Positions 10,024 through 18,550 of a DNA stretch of 64,000 nucleotides are shown here, piece after piece. Positions within the stretch are counted from its first letter, which is position 1. Each line of letters begins with the position of its first letter. The stretch comes from CAWIVH01 sp963839475 (GTDB lineage Bacteria > Acidobacteriota > UBA6911): contig CAWIVH010000001.1 in NCBI GenBank assembly GCA_963839475.1, forward strand, positions 620,001 through 684,000, written 5' to 3'. The position numbers and the translations under genes were made by a program. The notes under the pieces are model-generated. The model was not told the origin of the DNA and made no database searches. It saw only the letters and a list, made by a program, of their open reading frames with translations.

Positions 10024-10067
10024 GGATGCCGAACCTCCCTTCAAGAAGTTACTGCTCCGCCAGCAAA

Positions 10068-11132
10068 TCAGGGGCGCGAGCGTCTCGGCGGAACACCTTT
10101 GATGTGGCAATCCTGGCAGCTCACAGTGTGGACATTGTGGGTGCTGCCGGGCCGGGCAAAGGTAGTGTCCATTTTTTCGACATCAATCCCGCAATTCGAC
10201 AACCGGGGGTGGCACTCTGCGCAGGAACGGCGCACTTCCATCGAATGGGGCGAATGGCACGAGAGGCAGCTGAGGCCTGCATGAACGCCTCGCGGAGTCC
10301 GGTCATCACCCGTTCCCGCCTCGTGAAGCGCCGACGGGGCGTGACATTGATAGCACAAGCGCTGCCTCGAATCGGTGGCCAGTTTCAGCTCCGCTCCCTC
10401 CAATTTGATTCTGGGCTGCGGCAGCCTTTCGATGTCGAAAAAGGTCTTTTCTCTTCGATCATACAGGCCGGGCTTGAGCAGCTCGAACTTCTGCGAATAA
10501 GAAATAGATTTGGGGTTGGCATGGTCCGGCTCGGCTGCAGGACTACCCTTGAGGTGGAGTTGGTGGCAGGCAAGGCAGGGAATAGCCGGGCGATCTCTTA
10601 GTTCGGCCTTCACCAGACTCCACGGCCCTTTGGTGCTGACAGGCTGCACAATATCGCTGATCGAGCCGATGAAAAACATTCCATGGCAGCGCAAGCAGTC
10701 GTCATGGACCCGTTCGGTTTCGTTATGCTGATCATTGAGAAAAATATCGGCATAGCTCGCCGAATGTCCGCTCGAAAGCCAACCGGCATATTCCCGTTCA
10801 TGGCATTTCCGGCAGCGGGCTATCATCTCAACCACTTGTTCCTCGCTCAACCGGATGGTTTCGGGGGCGCCGCCCGCGAAGTGGGTGTAGACTCGCCGCA
10901 GGTTCTGGCGGGCACCGTGCAGGCCATTGCTGAAACTGCTCCCGTGACAGTCGGAACAGGTCGTATTCCGGTGGGCCGATTGAGCCCAGAGGTCCTGGGC
11001 CGGCCCAATTTCGTGGCACGAATTGCACCGGCGGGCGCCGGACCCAAAATGCCAGTACGCACCATAAGCGGCGACAATACCGACGGCAGCCAGGGCGAGG
11101 ACAAAAACACGATGGAACGCTGTCTTGCTCAT
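10068..11132 (-). CDS. Nine-haem c-type cytochrome of the GMC dehydrogenase operon
   Basis: A membrane-anchored periplasmic electron carrier of about 354 residues. One N-terminal helix (VFVLALAAVGIVAAYGAYW) is followed by nine CxxCH motifs: CNSCH, CSDCH, CRKCH, CLRCH, CLACH, CYQCH, CLSCH, CAECH and CQDCH. The first part resembles the NapC/NirT layout. A GTG at 11156, only 6 bases after the GMC stop, is an alternative start. Its position directly after the GMC flavoprotein suggests it takes electrons from that enzyme, in place of the smaller cytochrome subunit common in gluconate/fructose dehydrogenases; this is inference. Confidence 0.87.
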   Translation of the reverse strand: MSKTAFHRVFVLALAAVGIVAAYGAYWHFGSGARRCNSCHEIGPAQDLWAQSAHRNTTCSDCHGSSFSNGLHGARQNLRRVYTHFAGGAPETIRLSEEQVVEMIARCRKCHEREYAGWLSSGHSASYADIFLNDQHNETERVHDDCLRCHGMFFIGSISDIVQPVSTKGPWSLVKAELRDRPAIPCLACHQLHLKGSPAAEPDHANPKSISYSQKFELLKPGLYDRREKTFFDIERLPQPRIKLEGAELKLATDSRQRLCYQCHAPSALHEAGTGDDRTPRGVHAGLSCLSCHSPHSMEVRRSCAECHPRLSNCGIDVEKMDTTFARPGSTHNVHTVSCQDCHIKGVPPRRSRP

Positions 11133-11162
11133 AGAAAAATAACCCGCTCGAGTCACTCTTGT

Positions 11163-12818
11163 TCAGGAACGGAACCGTGTGCCCTTCCACTCTTGCTTGA
11201 TGTAACTCGACACCCAGTAGCCCAGAGCCATGATGGTAAGGACAGGGTTGAAACCGCCGTTGGTCACGTGCAGGCTGCCATCGGCGACAAAGAGGTTGTC
11301 GATATCGTGAACCTGGCCGTATTTGTTTGTGACAGATGTCTTAGGATCGTTGCCCATCCTGCAGGTTCCAGCCTGGTGCTGGCCGCCGCTCAGCCCCGCC
11401 CCCGGAAGTGAAAGCCAAGTCCGGGTCGCGCCGGCTTCCTGGACCCATTTCTCGGCTTTGCCGGCCAGGAAGCGGGCAATCTCCAGATCGTGAGGATGGC
11501 GATGTCCGGAAAGCCTCGCCACGGGGATGCCCCAATGATCCTTCACCACCGGATCCACTTCCACCCTTGATTCGAAAACAGGCATCTCCTGTACCGGCCC
11601 TTTGACACTGAGGGACCGGCGATAATACTGACGCTGGAATTCCTTGTGGGCTTTCCCCCAGCGGGCATTGCCCGGAGGCCGGGTCCCCGAAAAGAGGTAA
11701 GGGAGCCGGATAAACTCGTTGGCCAGCATGCCGCCACCTGCGAGGCCGGGATTTCCGTGGTTAAAATCACAGATGGCAATGCTGGCGCCCGGCCCGATGT
11801 CGTCATAGGTCTCCCGCTCAAACAATCCCCAGGCGCCGGTGTAGGCGTGCCCTTGCAGGTTCCTTCCCACCCAATCATTGCGATTGCCTGCCCCGCTCGG
11901 GAAAAGCCGTGACCTTGAGTTCAGCAGCAGCCTTGCGCTTTCGGTTGCAGAGCAGGAAACCACCACGATATCGGCGGTCTGGATCTGTTCCCTGTCCTGT
12001 TCGTCGAAATACCGGACGCCGCGTGCCCGGCCCCTGTCATCCATCAGGATTTCAGCAACGGTGCAGTGAGTGCGGACATCGCAATTGCCGGTGGCCATAG
12101 CCCGCGGAATTACGGTATTTTGAGTCCCATTCTTGGCGTCGACCTCACAAGCGAAACCAACGCAGTACCGGCACCGGATGCAGGGAGGCCGGCCGCCCCA
12201 CGGAACCGTGTTGCGCAGCATGGGGATCGGGAACGGGTGCAGCCCGAGGCGCTTCGCGGCAGGCTCGAGCAGGGCCCCTTCGCTTTCATAGGGGTGAGGC
12301 GGCATCGGATACCCTTTGGCCCGGGGGGGAGAAAAAGGATTCCCGCTCATATCCCCGGCCACTCCGATTTCCCATTCCGCCTTCTCATAGCAGGGCTCGA
12401 GGTCAGCATAGGAAATGGGCCAATCCTCCAGGGTCGAATCTTCGGGCGCCCCATAGGTGCTTTTCAGACGGAAATCCTGTTCCATGAACCGCCAGGCCAT
12501 CGCCCCATAGCTGACCGTGCCCGATCCGACGCAGGCTGCGTTGTTGTTGTAGCCTCCCTCACTGGGCAGAACCACACGCGTGGAGCCGTTGGCGCTCACC
12601 GTAACCCGCCGGTGTCTATCGTCGTCCGGTCCGAAGGCATTTCCCAGAACGGTTGTACGCTGGCTGATCAGTTCGTCATGGTCGTGAGTTTCGAAACTCG
12701 GCCATCCGCCGCGTTCCAGCAAGACGACCTGAAGCCCGGCTTCGCTCAACTCCTTGGCCACGACGCCACCGCCGGCGCCGGCGCCGACAACCGCTGCATT
12801 GACATGCTTGAGAGACAT
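11163..12818 (-). CDS. GMC-family FAD dehydrogenase (gluconate 2-dehydrogenase large-subunit-like)
   Basis: A 551-residue flavoprotein that should oxidise an alcohol or sugar. FAD binding: VVGAGAGGGVVAKEL near the N-terminus and LFVADGSL near the C-terminus. The catalytic His lies in HQAGTCRMG and the Asn in NGGFNPVLTIMAL. A cysteine group (CIRCRYCVGFAC) in the middle matches the subfamily of membrane-bound FAD-glucose/gluconate dehydrogenases, where such cysteines hold an iron-sulfur cluster. No signal peptide is visible; export is expected by hitchhiking on the Tat signal of subunit 3 encoded just upstream. An in-frame ATG at 12827 is also possible. Confidence 0.93.
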   Translation of the reverse strand: MSLKHVNAAVVGAGAGGGVVAKELSEAGLQVVLLERGGWPSFETHDHDELISQRTTVLGNAFGPDDDRHRRVTVSANGSTRVVLPSEGGYNNNAACVGSGTVSYGAMAWRFMEQDFRLKSTYGAPEDSTLEDWPISYADLEPCYEKAEWEIGVAGDMSGNPFSPPRAKGYPMPPHPYESEGALLEPAAKRLGLHPFPIPMLRNTVPWGGRPPCIRCRYCVGFACEVDAKNGTQNTVIPRAMATGNCDVRTHCTVAEILMDDRGRARGVRYFDEQDREQIQTADIVVVSCSATESARLLLNSRSRLFPSGAGNRNDWVGRNLQGHAYTGAWGLFERETYDDIGPGASIAICDFNHGNPGLAGGGMLANEFIRLPYLFSGTRPPGNARWGKAHKEFQRQYYRRSLSVKGPVQEMPVFESRVEVDPVVKDHWGIPVARLSGHRHPHDLEIARFLAGKAEKWVQEAGATRTWLSLPGAGLSGGQHQAGTCRMGNDPKTSVTNKYGQVHDIDNLFVADGSLHVTNGGFNPVLTIMALGYWVSSYIKQEWKGTRFRS

Positions 12819-12915
12819 GAAGCCCACTCCCCGAGTTGTGAAATCACGATCACTTCCGGCCCTTCCCTGGAGGCCGGTCCCGATTGTCGCACCGGATTTC
12901 CGCCACCGACTGGCT

Positions 12916-13497
12916 TTATCCCTTGCGGTAGCGGTTTTGCCCGATGATTTGAGGGTAGTCTATCTTCAACATCCGGTAACTTGCGTAATCCCGGTTCCCG
13001 CCGTGCCGCGGGCTGCCGTAAAAACCCTGCATGGTGTGGTCGCGGACAAGGTTGAAGAACGATGCAGCCGACTGCTCCTTCCAGACGTCACCACTCACCT
13101 TGCCGGCTTCCATCGCCTTCAAGACTTCAGTCTGGCTCGCCCATGTCAAAGAGATAAAGTCCTTGCCGAACATCTGCCGGCTGGCTTCATGGATACCCTG
13201 CAGGCCCGACCGGTACTGGGATTGAAAGCGTTTATAGGGACCCGTCAACTGTTTGTCGATGAAATTGGGAACGCCGGCCTGAATGGCGCCGGGATCGTCG
13301 TCTTGGGGAACGATTTGCTCGCAAACCGCGGCAAGAATGGCGCCCTCGGCGTCGGTGAAAAATCGCCATTTCCGGGGAGCGCGACTGCACCCCGCCAACA
13401 AAGAGGCCCCGCCGGCACCGACTGCAACGCTCATTATGAAGCGCCTTCGTGGAAATCTAGTCTTGTTCAAAGAAGTTCTCTCTTTCCGAAGCGCCAT
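12916..13497 (-). CDS. Gluconate 2-dehydrogenase subunit 3-like Tat lipoprotein
   Basis: A 193-residue small subunit that accompanies the GMC enzyme encoded 97 bases downstream. The N-terminus has a twin-arginine signal (PRRRFIM) leading into a hydrophobic stretch and the lipobox LLAGC, so it is probably exported folded and lipid-anchored. The mature part has the family pattern (ILAAVCEQIVPQDDDPGA, FIDKQL, DHTMQGFYG, GYPQIIGQ-like KIDYPQIIGQ). In this family it chaperones and co-exports the flavoprotein. The start at 13497 gives a normal signal length; the open frame extends further upstream to 13875 without support. Confidence 0.86.
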   Translation of the reverse strand: MALRKERTSLNKTRFPRRRFIMSVAVGAGGASLLAGCSRAPRKWRFFTDAEGAILAAVCEQIVPQDDDPGAIQAGVPNFIDKQLTGPYKRFQSQYRSGLQGIHEASRQMFGKDFISLTWASQTEVLKAMEAGKVSGDVWKEQSAASFFNLVRDHTMQGFYGSPRHGGNRDYASYRMLKIDYPQIIGQNRYRKG

Positions 13498-13738
13498 GGT
13501 TCGGATTTGCCGGCTGAATGCCGGGTTCCGGCCTCTAATGTAAAAGGAGAAGTGCCGGAATGCAACAAATCCCACATGCGATGTCGACTCCCTATGGAAG
13601 CGATCCACTGAGCCAGTAAGGATCGAACAGATGATTGCAGCCGTCCTGGCGGGGTGAGGGTATTGTGGTGAAAGAATAGTTTCAAGGAATGTTAAGATGG
13701 GATTCGAATTTTTCGGCGTTTTTCGATGAGGTGCGCTT

Positions 13739-16399
13739 ATGGCTTCCTTTCGCCCCGTCCTTTTAAATGCAGTCGCGAGTTTGCTGATCACCTGCACGGG
13801 CCTGGCAGCAGAGACGGCTGCTCCTGCCGTAAAACTGATGCTTGCGGATGGTTGGTCGATCCAATCTTCAGCCAAAGATCAAGCCACCGGCGAAAAAATC
13901 TCGACTCCCGGATATGCCGCAAGGGACTGGCAGCCCGCCACCGTCCCTTCGACCGTTGTCGGTGTCCTGGTGCAAAATGGAATTTATAAGGATCCATTCT
14001 TCGGGATGAATATGCGTTCCCTGCCGGGTGTGGATTATCGTATAGGCACGAACTTCTCCAATGTCCCGATGCCGGAAAACAGCCCGTTCAGAGTCTCCTG
14101 GTGGTACCGCAAGGAATTCACGGTCAAGCCGAGCGCGGGAGAGCGGGTCTGGCTTCATTTCGACGGCATCAATTTCCGCGCAAATATCTGGATAAACGGC
14201 AAGCGAATTGCGGACAACAAACAGGTTGCCGGTGCTTATAGGACATACGAATTCAACGTCACAGGTTCCATTTTGGCAGGGAAACCAAATGCGTTGGCGG
14301 TGGAGATTTTCCCGCCCGAGCCGACGGATCTCGCCATCACCTGGGTCGACTGGAATCCTATGCCGCCGGACAAAAACATGGGATTGTGGCGTGACGTGTA
14401 TGTCACCACCAGCGGCCCTGTAACGCTTCGCTATCCCGCAATCATCACCAGGCTGGATCTGCCTTCCACCGATAAGGCCCATTTGACGATATCGGCGGAT
14501 CTCCGCAATGCAACGGACAAGGCGGTCAAGGCAACGCTCACGGGCCGCATTGAAAAAATCGATTTCCACCAGACAGTAGAACTGCCGGCCAAGGGAATCA
14601 AAAGGATCACATTTTCGCCGGATGCGTACCCGCAGTTGAATATCAACCAGCCGAGGCTCTGGTGGCCGGTGCATGCCGGGCCTCAAAACCTCTATGATTT
14701 GACTCTGCAGGTAGCTGCCGATGGCAGGCCTTCTGACTCGGAGACCTTGCGCTTCGGCATCCGGCAAGTAACCTCGGAATTGAACGACAAGAATTACCGC
14801 ACCTTCAAGATCAACGGCAAGCCGGTACTCATCCGCGGCGGCGGTTGGGCTCAGGACATGTTTCTCCGGCCTTCACTCGAGCGTGAGATCGCGGAAATCC
14901 GCTATGTGAAGGATATGAACCTGAACACGATCCGCTTCGAGGCCAAAATGGAGAGCCGCCGTTTTCTCGAGATGTGCGACCGGGAAGGGATCCTTGTCAT
15001 GGCAGGGTGGTGCTGCTGCGATCATTGGGAGAAATGGGACAAATGGGACGAGGAGGACTACCAGGTTTCCGCTGAGTCCCTCCGCGACCAGATCCGGCGG
15101 ATCCGGAATCATCCGAGCTTTTTCACGTGGTTGAATGGCAGCGACGGCCCTCCCAATGAGCGCGCCGAAAAGGGGTACCTCGATGTGTTGAGGAAACTCG
15201 AGTATGAGAACCCGGTCCTTTCCTCCGCTACCGATAAGCCGGCCAAAGCCAGCGGCCCCTCAGGGGTGAGAATGACGGGCCCGTACGAATACGTTCCACC
15301 GGTCTACTGGTATCTCGACACGAAAAACGGGGGAGCGTACAGCTTCAACACCGAGACGAGCCCCGGTCCTGCGGTTCCGCCGGTCGAGAGCTTGAGGAAA
15401 ATGTTCCCCAAAGAAGTGTTATGGCCGATCAACGATTTCTGGTACTACCACGCGGGCGGCGGCGCGTTCAAAGATATCAAGATTTTTACTGAAGCATTGA
15501 ATCAGCGTTTCGGCGCCGCAGCAAGCCTCGAAGACTACGCCATGAAAGCTCAAGTGATGGCTTACGATGGTGAACGCGCCATGTTCGAAGCCTATGCCCG
15601 CAACAAGTACACTTCGAACGGCGTCATCCAGTGGATGCTGAACAATGCCTGGCCCTCGTTGATCTGGCATCTTTATGACTATTACCTGAGACCGGCCGGC
15701 GGATATTTCGGGACCAAGAAAGCCTGCGAACCGGTTCACATTCAATATTCCTATGACGATCGTTCCGTGGTCGTCGTCAGCAGCTACAACCGGGATCTCA
15801 AAGGCCTCAAAGCCGCCGTGAAAGTCTATAACCTGGACATGACGGAGAAGTTTTTCCAGGAGGCGGGGATCGATGCCACCGCCGACTGCACGAAGCGTGT
15901 GCTGACCATCCCGGAAATTTCGGGATTGAGCTCGACTTATTTCGTAAAAATGACTCTGACGGATCCACAGGGAGCGCTCCTGAGTTCGAATTTCTACTGG
16001 CTCTCATCCAAGCAGGAAACGCTGGACTGGGCCAAAACCACCTGGTACTACACGCCAACCAGGGATTTTGCCGACTTCACGGCGCTCAAGTCCCTTCCGG
16101 CGGTCGACCTGAAGGTGGAAGCCGGGACCCGGCGGCAGGGATCCGAAGAAATGGCCCGAATTACGGTTGAAAATCCTGCCAAAAGCCTGGCTTTCTTCGT
16201 GAGGCTGAAAGTGAATAACAGCCGCGACGGTGAAGAGATCCTTCCGGTTCTATGGCAGGACAACTATTTCTCGCTCTTGCCAGGTGAGAAGCGGGAGCTG
16301 ACGGCAACCTACGATCCCCGTCAACTGAAAGGGGCAGGTATTGCCGTTGAAATCCAGGGTTGGAACATCACGCCCAAATCGATCACGCCAGCAAAGTGA
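13739..16399 (+). CDS. Exported GH2 glycosidase, exo-beta-D-glucosaminidase-like
   Basis: An 886-residue secreted enzyme with a signal peptide (about 1-23) and the GH2 order: jelly-roll sugar-binding domain, Ig-like domain, TIM barrel, then C-terminal Ig-like domains. The barrel has NGSDGPP with Asp469 at the acid/base position and FNTETSPGP with Glu539 at the nucleophile position. An Asp acid/base instead of the usual Glu is the hallmark of the chitosan-trimming exo-beta-D-glucosaminidase subgroup (CsxA type). GAGG lies 8 bases before the ATG. It is followed within 20 bases by an exported FAH-family gene. Substrate (chitosan oligomers or other glucosaminides) is inferred from these residues. 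Confidence 0.88.
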   Translation: MASFRPVLLNAVASLLITCTGLAAETAAPAVKLMLADGWSIQSSAKDQATGEKISTPGYAARDWQPATVPSTVVGVLVQNGIYKDPFFGMNMRSLPGVDYRIGTNFSNVPMPENSPFRVSWWYRKEFTVKPSAGERVWLHFDGINFRANIWINGKRIADNKQVAGAYRTYEFNVTGSILAGKPNALAVEIFPPEPTDLAITWVDWNPMPPDKNMGLWRDVYVTTSGPVTLRYPAIITRLDLPSTDKAHLTISADLRNATDKAVKATLTGRIEKIDFHQTVELPAKGIKRITFSPDAYPQLNINQPRLWWPVHAGPQNLYDLTLQVAADGRPSDSETLRFGIRQVTSELNDKNYRTFKINGKPVLIRGGGWAQDMFLRPSLEREIAEIRYVKDMNLNTIRFEAKMESRRFLEMCDREGILVMAGWCCCDHWEKWDKWDEEDYQVSAESLRDQIRRIRNHPSFFTWLNGSDGPPNERAEKGYLDVLRKLEYENPVLSSATDKPAKASGPSGVRMTGPYEYVPPVYWYLDTKNGGAYSFNTETSPGPAVPPVESLRKMFPKEVLWPINDFWYYHAGGGAFKDIKIFTEALNQRFGAAASLEDYAMKAQVMAYDGERAMFEAYARNKYTSNGVIQWMLNNAWPSLIWHLYDYYLRPAGGYFGTKKACEPVHIQYSYDDRSVVVVSSYNRDLKGLKAAVKVYNLDMTEKFFQEAGIDATADCTKRVLTIPEISGLSSTYFVKMTLTDPQGALLSSNFYWLSSKQETLDWAKTTWYYTPTRDFADFTALKSLPAVDLKVEAGTRRQGSEEMARITVENPAKSLAFFVRLKVNNSRDGEEILPVLWQDNYFSLLPGEKRELTATYDPRQLKGAGIAVEIQGWNITPKSITPAK

Positions 16400-16418
16400 A
16401 CAAAAGGAGGACGAAGAA

Positions 16419-17258
16419 ATGAAACTACTGATCGCAGCATTGATTTTCATGACGATACCGGTTGCCCTGGCATTCGCCGCGGAAACTCAAAATAGAGTGA
16501 CGAAGTTCGTGCGCTTTTCCGCAGGCCGGCGAATCGGCTTTGGAATCCTGGAAGGCGCCGCCATCCGAGAGATTGACGGCAATTTCCTGTCAGGCGGTAA
16601 ACCTACAGGCAAGACCATTCCACTTTCGGAAGTGAAGCTTCTGGCCCCGGTTGAACCATCCAAGATCATTGCGGTCGGCCTCAATTATAAAAGCCATCTA
16701 GGGGAGCGGCAGGCCCCGGCCTATCCCGGCCTCTTTTCCAAGTTTCCGACCACGATCATCGCAGCGGGGGATACTATCGTTATTCCACCAGGCGCGGAAG
16801 ATGTGCATTACGAGGGCGAAATGGTCGTCGTAATCGGAAAGAAGGCCTCCCGCATCGCGGAATCCGAGGTTCCCAGGCATATATTCGGGATTACCGCCGG
16901 GAATGACGTGAGCGAGAGGATCTGGCAAAAGAACGACCTCCAATGGTTCAGGGCGAAAGGGAGTGACACTTTTGGCCCCTTGGGTCCGTGCGTGGCCCAG
17001 GGATTGAATTACGACGATCTGAAGCTTACGACACGGCTGAACGGTGAAATCCGGCAGTCTCAACGCACCAGCGACCTGCTTTTCCCGGTCGCCAAAATTG
17101 TGAGCTATGTCAGCCAGTTTGTGACCCTGCTTCCGGGAGACCTGATTTTCACCGGGACGCCGGGAACGACGAAGCCGATGAAGCCGGGGGACGTCGTGGA
17201 GATCGAACTCGAAGGAGTTGGAATCCTGCGGAATACCGTCTCCGGCCCGGCTAATTAG
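16419..17258 (+). CDS. Exported fumarylacetoacetate hydrolase (FAH) family protein
   Basis: A 279-residue FAH-fold protein with the metal-binding acids E132 and E134 (HYEGEMVVVIG) and D163 (GNDVSER), so the active site looks intact. Family members hydrolyse or isomerise 2-keto/enol diacids, usually in the cytoplasm. Here the ATG at 16419 is preceded by AAGGAGG at 8 bases and begins a clear signal peptide (MKLLIAALIFMTIPVALAF, then AAE), so export is predicted. It lies 19 bases after the GH2 gene and is probably co-transcribed with it. The true substrate is unknown; an exported FAH protein is unusual. Confidence 0.86.
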   Translation: MKLLIAALIFMTIPVALAFAAETQNRVTKFVRFSAGRRIGFGILEGAAIREIDGNFLSGGKPTGKTIPLSEVKLLAPVEPSKIIAVGLNYKSHLGERQAPAYPGLFSKFPTTIIAAGDTIVIPPGAEDVHYEGEMVVVIGKKASRIAESEVPRHIFGITAGNDVSERIWQKNDLQWFRAKGSDTFGPLGPCVAQGLNYDDLKLTTRLNGEIRQSQRTSDLLFPVAKIVSYVSQFVTLLPGDLIFTGTPGTTKPMKPGDVVEIELEGVGILRNTVSGPAN

Positions 17259-17446
17259 CAGATATCCGTAATGAGCAAACAGGCTGCAGCCATATTTGCA
17301 TCCCCAGGTTCCATATCCTGTGGGTCGGGGATTCACTGGCTGTTTCCAAACCTGAAAACGAGGCATTATGGATCGGGCCTTCAGCCCTGTCTGTCACTTC
17401 TGATTCAATCCCATACCTACATGAACTGAAGTTCAAGGATAGGACC

Positions 17447-18496
17447 ATGTCTGAATCGAATCGACGCCAGTTCTTGAAACTATCATCCGCCGTCCTGGGG
17501 ATGGCTGGGAGTCAAAACATGAACCTGAAAGCGGGTGAAAGCAGGAGCTCGGACAGTTTTTCAGCTGCCCAGCGGAAGGCACGGAAGGAACTCTGGAGCC
17601 TTATGGGCGATCTCCCCTGGGATCATCACCCCGGGCCGGCCAGGCTGCTCCGCAAAGAAAAGCACGATGGCTATTCCCTCGAAAGATTGGTGCTCGACCT
17701 GAACGGCCAGGAGCCTGTTCCGGCGATCCTTCTCATCCCGGACAATCTGAAGGGCAAGGCGCCGGGCATGCTTTACATCCACTGGCACGGCGGGATGTAC
17801 GACTTGGGTAAAGAACAGCTGCTGCAGGGAGTGAAAGCCCAGCCGGCATACGCCCCGGTCTTCGCGGAAAAGGGGATTGTCACTCTGGCAATCGACTCCT
17901 GGTGCTTCGGCGAGCGCAAGCATGCCCAGGCAGGCAAAACCGGAGAAGAGGACGCATTCAAGCTCATGTTGTGGCGGGGGCAGGTGCTCTGGGGGATGAT
18001 GATGTTCGATGAAATCCGCGCCCTGGATTATCTGGCATCCCGACCGGAAGTGGATCCGGCGCGCATCGGAACCCTCGGCATGTCCATGGGAGCCACCAAG
18101 GCCTGGTGGCTCGCGGCCCTCGACACCAGAATCCGGCTGTGTGCCGACGTGTGCTGCATGACCGACTTTGATTCCCTGATACAAGCCGGAAACCTGAAAG
18201 GCCACGGCATTTATTACTATGTTCCATCGCTTTTGAAAAAATTCTCCACCTCGAGGATCAACGAACTGATAGTGCCCAGACCCCACCTCAGTGTGAATGG
18301 CCGCAAAGACGACCTCACCCCGCCTGCCGGTGTGGAAGCCGTACGCAATCACCTGCTGCCGCTTTATCGCCGCAACGGAAAAGAGGAAAACTGCCGGATA
18401 GACTTGTTTGACTGCGCCCATCAGGAGCTGCCGGAAATGCGCAGCCTTATTCTCGAATGGCTGGACCGTCACCTTTTAAAAGTTAATTCACCGTAA
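17447..18496 (+). CDS. Tat-exported alpha/beta hydrolase (dienelactone hydrolase/acetyl esterase-like)
   Basis: A 349-residue serine hydrolase with the Tat motif NRRQFLKLS at the N-terminus. The catalytic triad can be placed: Ser213 in GMSMGA, Asp288 or Asp289 in NGRKDDLTPP, and His325 in DCAHQE. The oxyanion region YIHWHGG is also clear. It resembles the abhydrolase_7 group of secreted esterases found with carbohydrate-degrading genes. The GH2 and FAH genes lie upstream on the same strand with a 188-base gap that shows no clear terminator, so a shared role in degrading an acylated glycan is possible but not shown. Confidence 0.85.
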   Translation: MSESNRRQFLKLSSAVLGMAGSQNMNLKAGESRSSDSFSAAQRKARKELWSLMGDLPWDHHPGPARLLRKEKHDGYSLERLVLDLNGQEPVPAILLIPDNLKGKAPGMLYIHWHGGMYDLGKEQLLQGVKAQPAYAPVFAEKGIVTLAIDSWCFGERKHAQAGKTGEEDAFKLMLWRGQVLWGMMMFDEIRALDYLASRPEVDPARIGTLGMSMGATKAWWLAALDTRIRLCADVCCMTDFDSLIQAGNLKGHGIYYYVPSLLKKFSTSRINELIVPRPHLSVNGRKDDLTPPAGVEAVRNHLLPLYRRNGKEENCRIDLFDCAHQELPEMRSLILEWLDRHLLKVNSP

Positions 18497-18550
18497 TGCT
18501 TTGGCCGATTATGATCCTTGATTGGCATAATTCAGATCGTGGGAGATCCC

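Noticed and set aside
10024..10110. N-terminal extension of the Ldh2-family protein
   Set aside because: It overlaps the cytochrome gene and lacks family similarity; the ATG at 10023 has a strong ribosome site.
9100..10284. Long plus-strand open frame antisense to the Ldh2-family gene
   Set aside because: No family pattern and no ribosome site; the minus strand holds a clear dehydrogenase with motifs throughout. Long antisense frames are expected at this GC content.
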